Shown: one piece after another, positions 6,626-7,026 of the stretch | Position numbering within the stretch: position 1 is the stretch's first letter | Layout of the letters: each line of letters begins with the position of its first letter | Assembly (NCBI GenBank): GCA_028868235.1 | Contig: JAGWUW010000139.1 | Span: 1 to 7,026 of the forward strand | Direction: 5' to 3' | Length of the DNA stretch: 7,026 nt | Origin: Betaproteobacteria bacterium | GTDB taxonomy: Bacteria > Pseudomonadota > Gammaproteobacteria > Burkholderiales > Rhodocyclaceae | The notes under the pieces: model-generated | What the model was told of the DNA's origin: nothing | The model's input: only the letters and a program-made list of their open reading frames with translations | Databases searched by the model: none | Program-made: the position numbers and the translations under genes

Positions 6626-6634
6626 AAAAAGGAG
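6626..6634 (+). promoter_or_regulatory. Strong ribosome binding site deciding the start of the small gene
   Basis: AAAAAGGAG ends five bases before ATG 6640. Upstream in-frame candidates (TTG 6559, ATG 6604) lack such a site, and TTG 6559 lies within a stem-loop, so ATG 6640 is the preferred start. Confidence 0.75.
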
Positions 6635-6639
6635 TCGGC

Positions 6640-6972
6640 ATGCTGTACGTGGCGAGAGATAGCGAGGGGAAAATCAGCGAACTGCATCCGATATCCATCG
6701 GCGAAGCCCGGGAGGCTCTGCCGACCGATCATCCCGAAGTCCTACAATTCATCCACGAGCGCTGGCGGCAGAATGAATTGGATCAACTGGATCGTGAGTT
6801 TGTCCGGGTCACCGAAGATTTGATCGAGTTGCTGATCAGCAAGGAACTGATCCTGTTTACCGACCTGCCGGACAAGGTCCAGGAGAAGCTGCTGCGGCGA
6901 AAGGAAGTGCGCCAGAAAACGCACTACCTGGGCAATATTGGCATCGGCGGCGACGACATCATTCCGATTTGA
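6640..6972 (+). CDS. Small conserved protein ('tryptophan synthase subunit beta like' family)
   Basis: A 110-residue acidic, probably cytoplasmic protein with no signal peptide or membrane segment. It starts MLYVARDSEGKISEL, and its central helix-rich block includes VRVTEDLIELLISK and LILFTDLPDKVQEKLLRRKEVR. The pattern of a short strand at the N-terminus followed by RV.EDL..LLI.K..I.FTDLP...Q.KLL.R matches, from memory, a small family common in Pseudomonas and related bacteria and often labelled 'tryptophan synthase subunit beta like'. It shares no catalytic part with real TrpB (about 400 residues, PLP-lysine), so that name should not be read as a function. The tail is Gly/Ile-rich (GNIGIGGDD). 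It follows the ankyrin gene after 95 bp that contain stem-loops; it may be co-transcribed or separate. Function unknown. Confidence 0.8.
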   Translation: MLYVARDSEGKISELHPISIGEAREALPTDHPEVLQFIHERWRQNELDQLDREFVRVTEDLIELLISKELILFTDLPDKVQEKLLRRKEVRQKTHYLGNIGIGGDDIIPI

Positions 6973-6998
6973 GTCGAGTGGCGGAGCATCGCCCCGGC

Positions 6999-7026
6999 TT
7001 AGTTGATTGTCATTACCGCCTTGACC
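6999..7026 (-). CDS. Possible 3' end of a minus-strand gene running off the window
   Basis: Read on the minus strand from the window edge, one frame gives VKAVMTIN followed by TAA at 7001-6999. This is only eight codons, with plausible codon use and a position convergent with the small gene. It is too short to identify or to be confident it is coding. Confidence 0.25.

Noticed and set aside
6980..6993. GGCG/CGCC inverted repeat after the last full gene as a terminator
   Set aside because: Only a four-base stem with no T tract; likely chance in GC-rich DNA.

Overview
The window looks like ordinary chromosomal DNA from a moderately GC-rich Gram-negative bacterium, most likely a betaproteobacterium (Rhodocyclales such as Dechloromonas/Azonexus is my best guess). 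That guess rests on the overall look of the proteins: a periplasmic-sensing chemoreceptor, a short TonB, a CaiB/BaiF CoA-transferase and a small Pseudomonas/beta-type conserved protein. No search was run. I see no insertion sequence, prophage gene, CRISPR array, tRNA or rRNA.

Layout, left to right. (1) Bases 1-28 form a + strand intrinsic terminator for a gene lying left of the window. It runs into the stop codon of a minus-strand gene (28-879) for a protein made of two receiver domains and nothing else. (2) Bases 880-1182 hold no convincing gene; this is a divergent promoter region. (3) A + strand pair follows: glutamate racemase murI (1183-1992), with an unusual start, and a class III CoA-transferase (1992-3203) whose ATG overlaps the murI stop. 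(4) A minus-strand pair converges on it: a TonB-like energy transducer (4945-5472), then a methyl-accepting chemotaxis protein with a single-Cache sensor (3225-4853). A GC-rich hairpin sits at the convergence. (5) Reading away from tonB, with only 37 bp between the two starts, is an exported ankyrin-repeat protein (5510-6544). Next comes a small conserved protein (6640-6972) of a family often mislabelled 'tryptophan synthase subunit beta like'. (6) The last bases may hold the 3' end of another minus-strand gene.

Functionally the genes are mixed: signal transduction (double receiver, chemoreceptor), peptidoglycan precursor supply (D-glutamate), CoA-thioester metabolism, envelope energy transduction, and an exported repeat protein of unknown role. 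The genes do not form a recognisable defence, secretion or biosynthetic system, and I found no clear evidence of an undescribed one. The points most worth a second look are the murI start, the tightly packed tonB/ankyrin divergent start region with weak ribosome sites on both sides, the exported ankyrin protein with its unassigned C-terminal part, and the paired stem-loops before the last gene.
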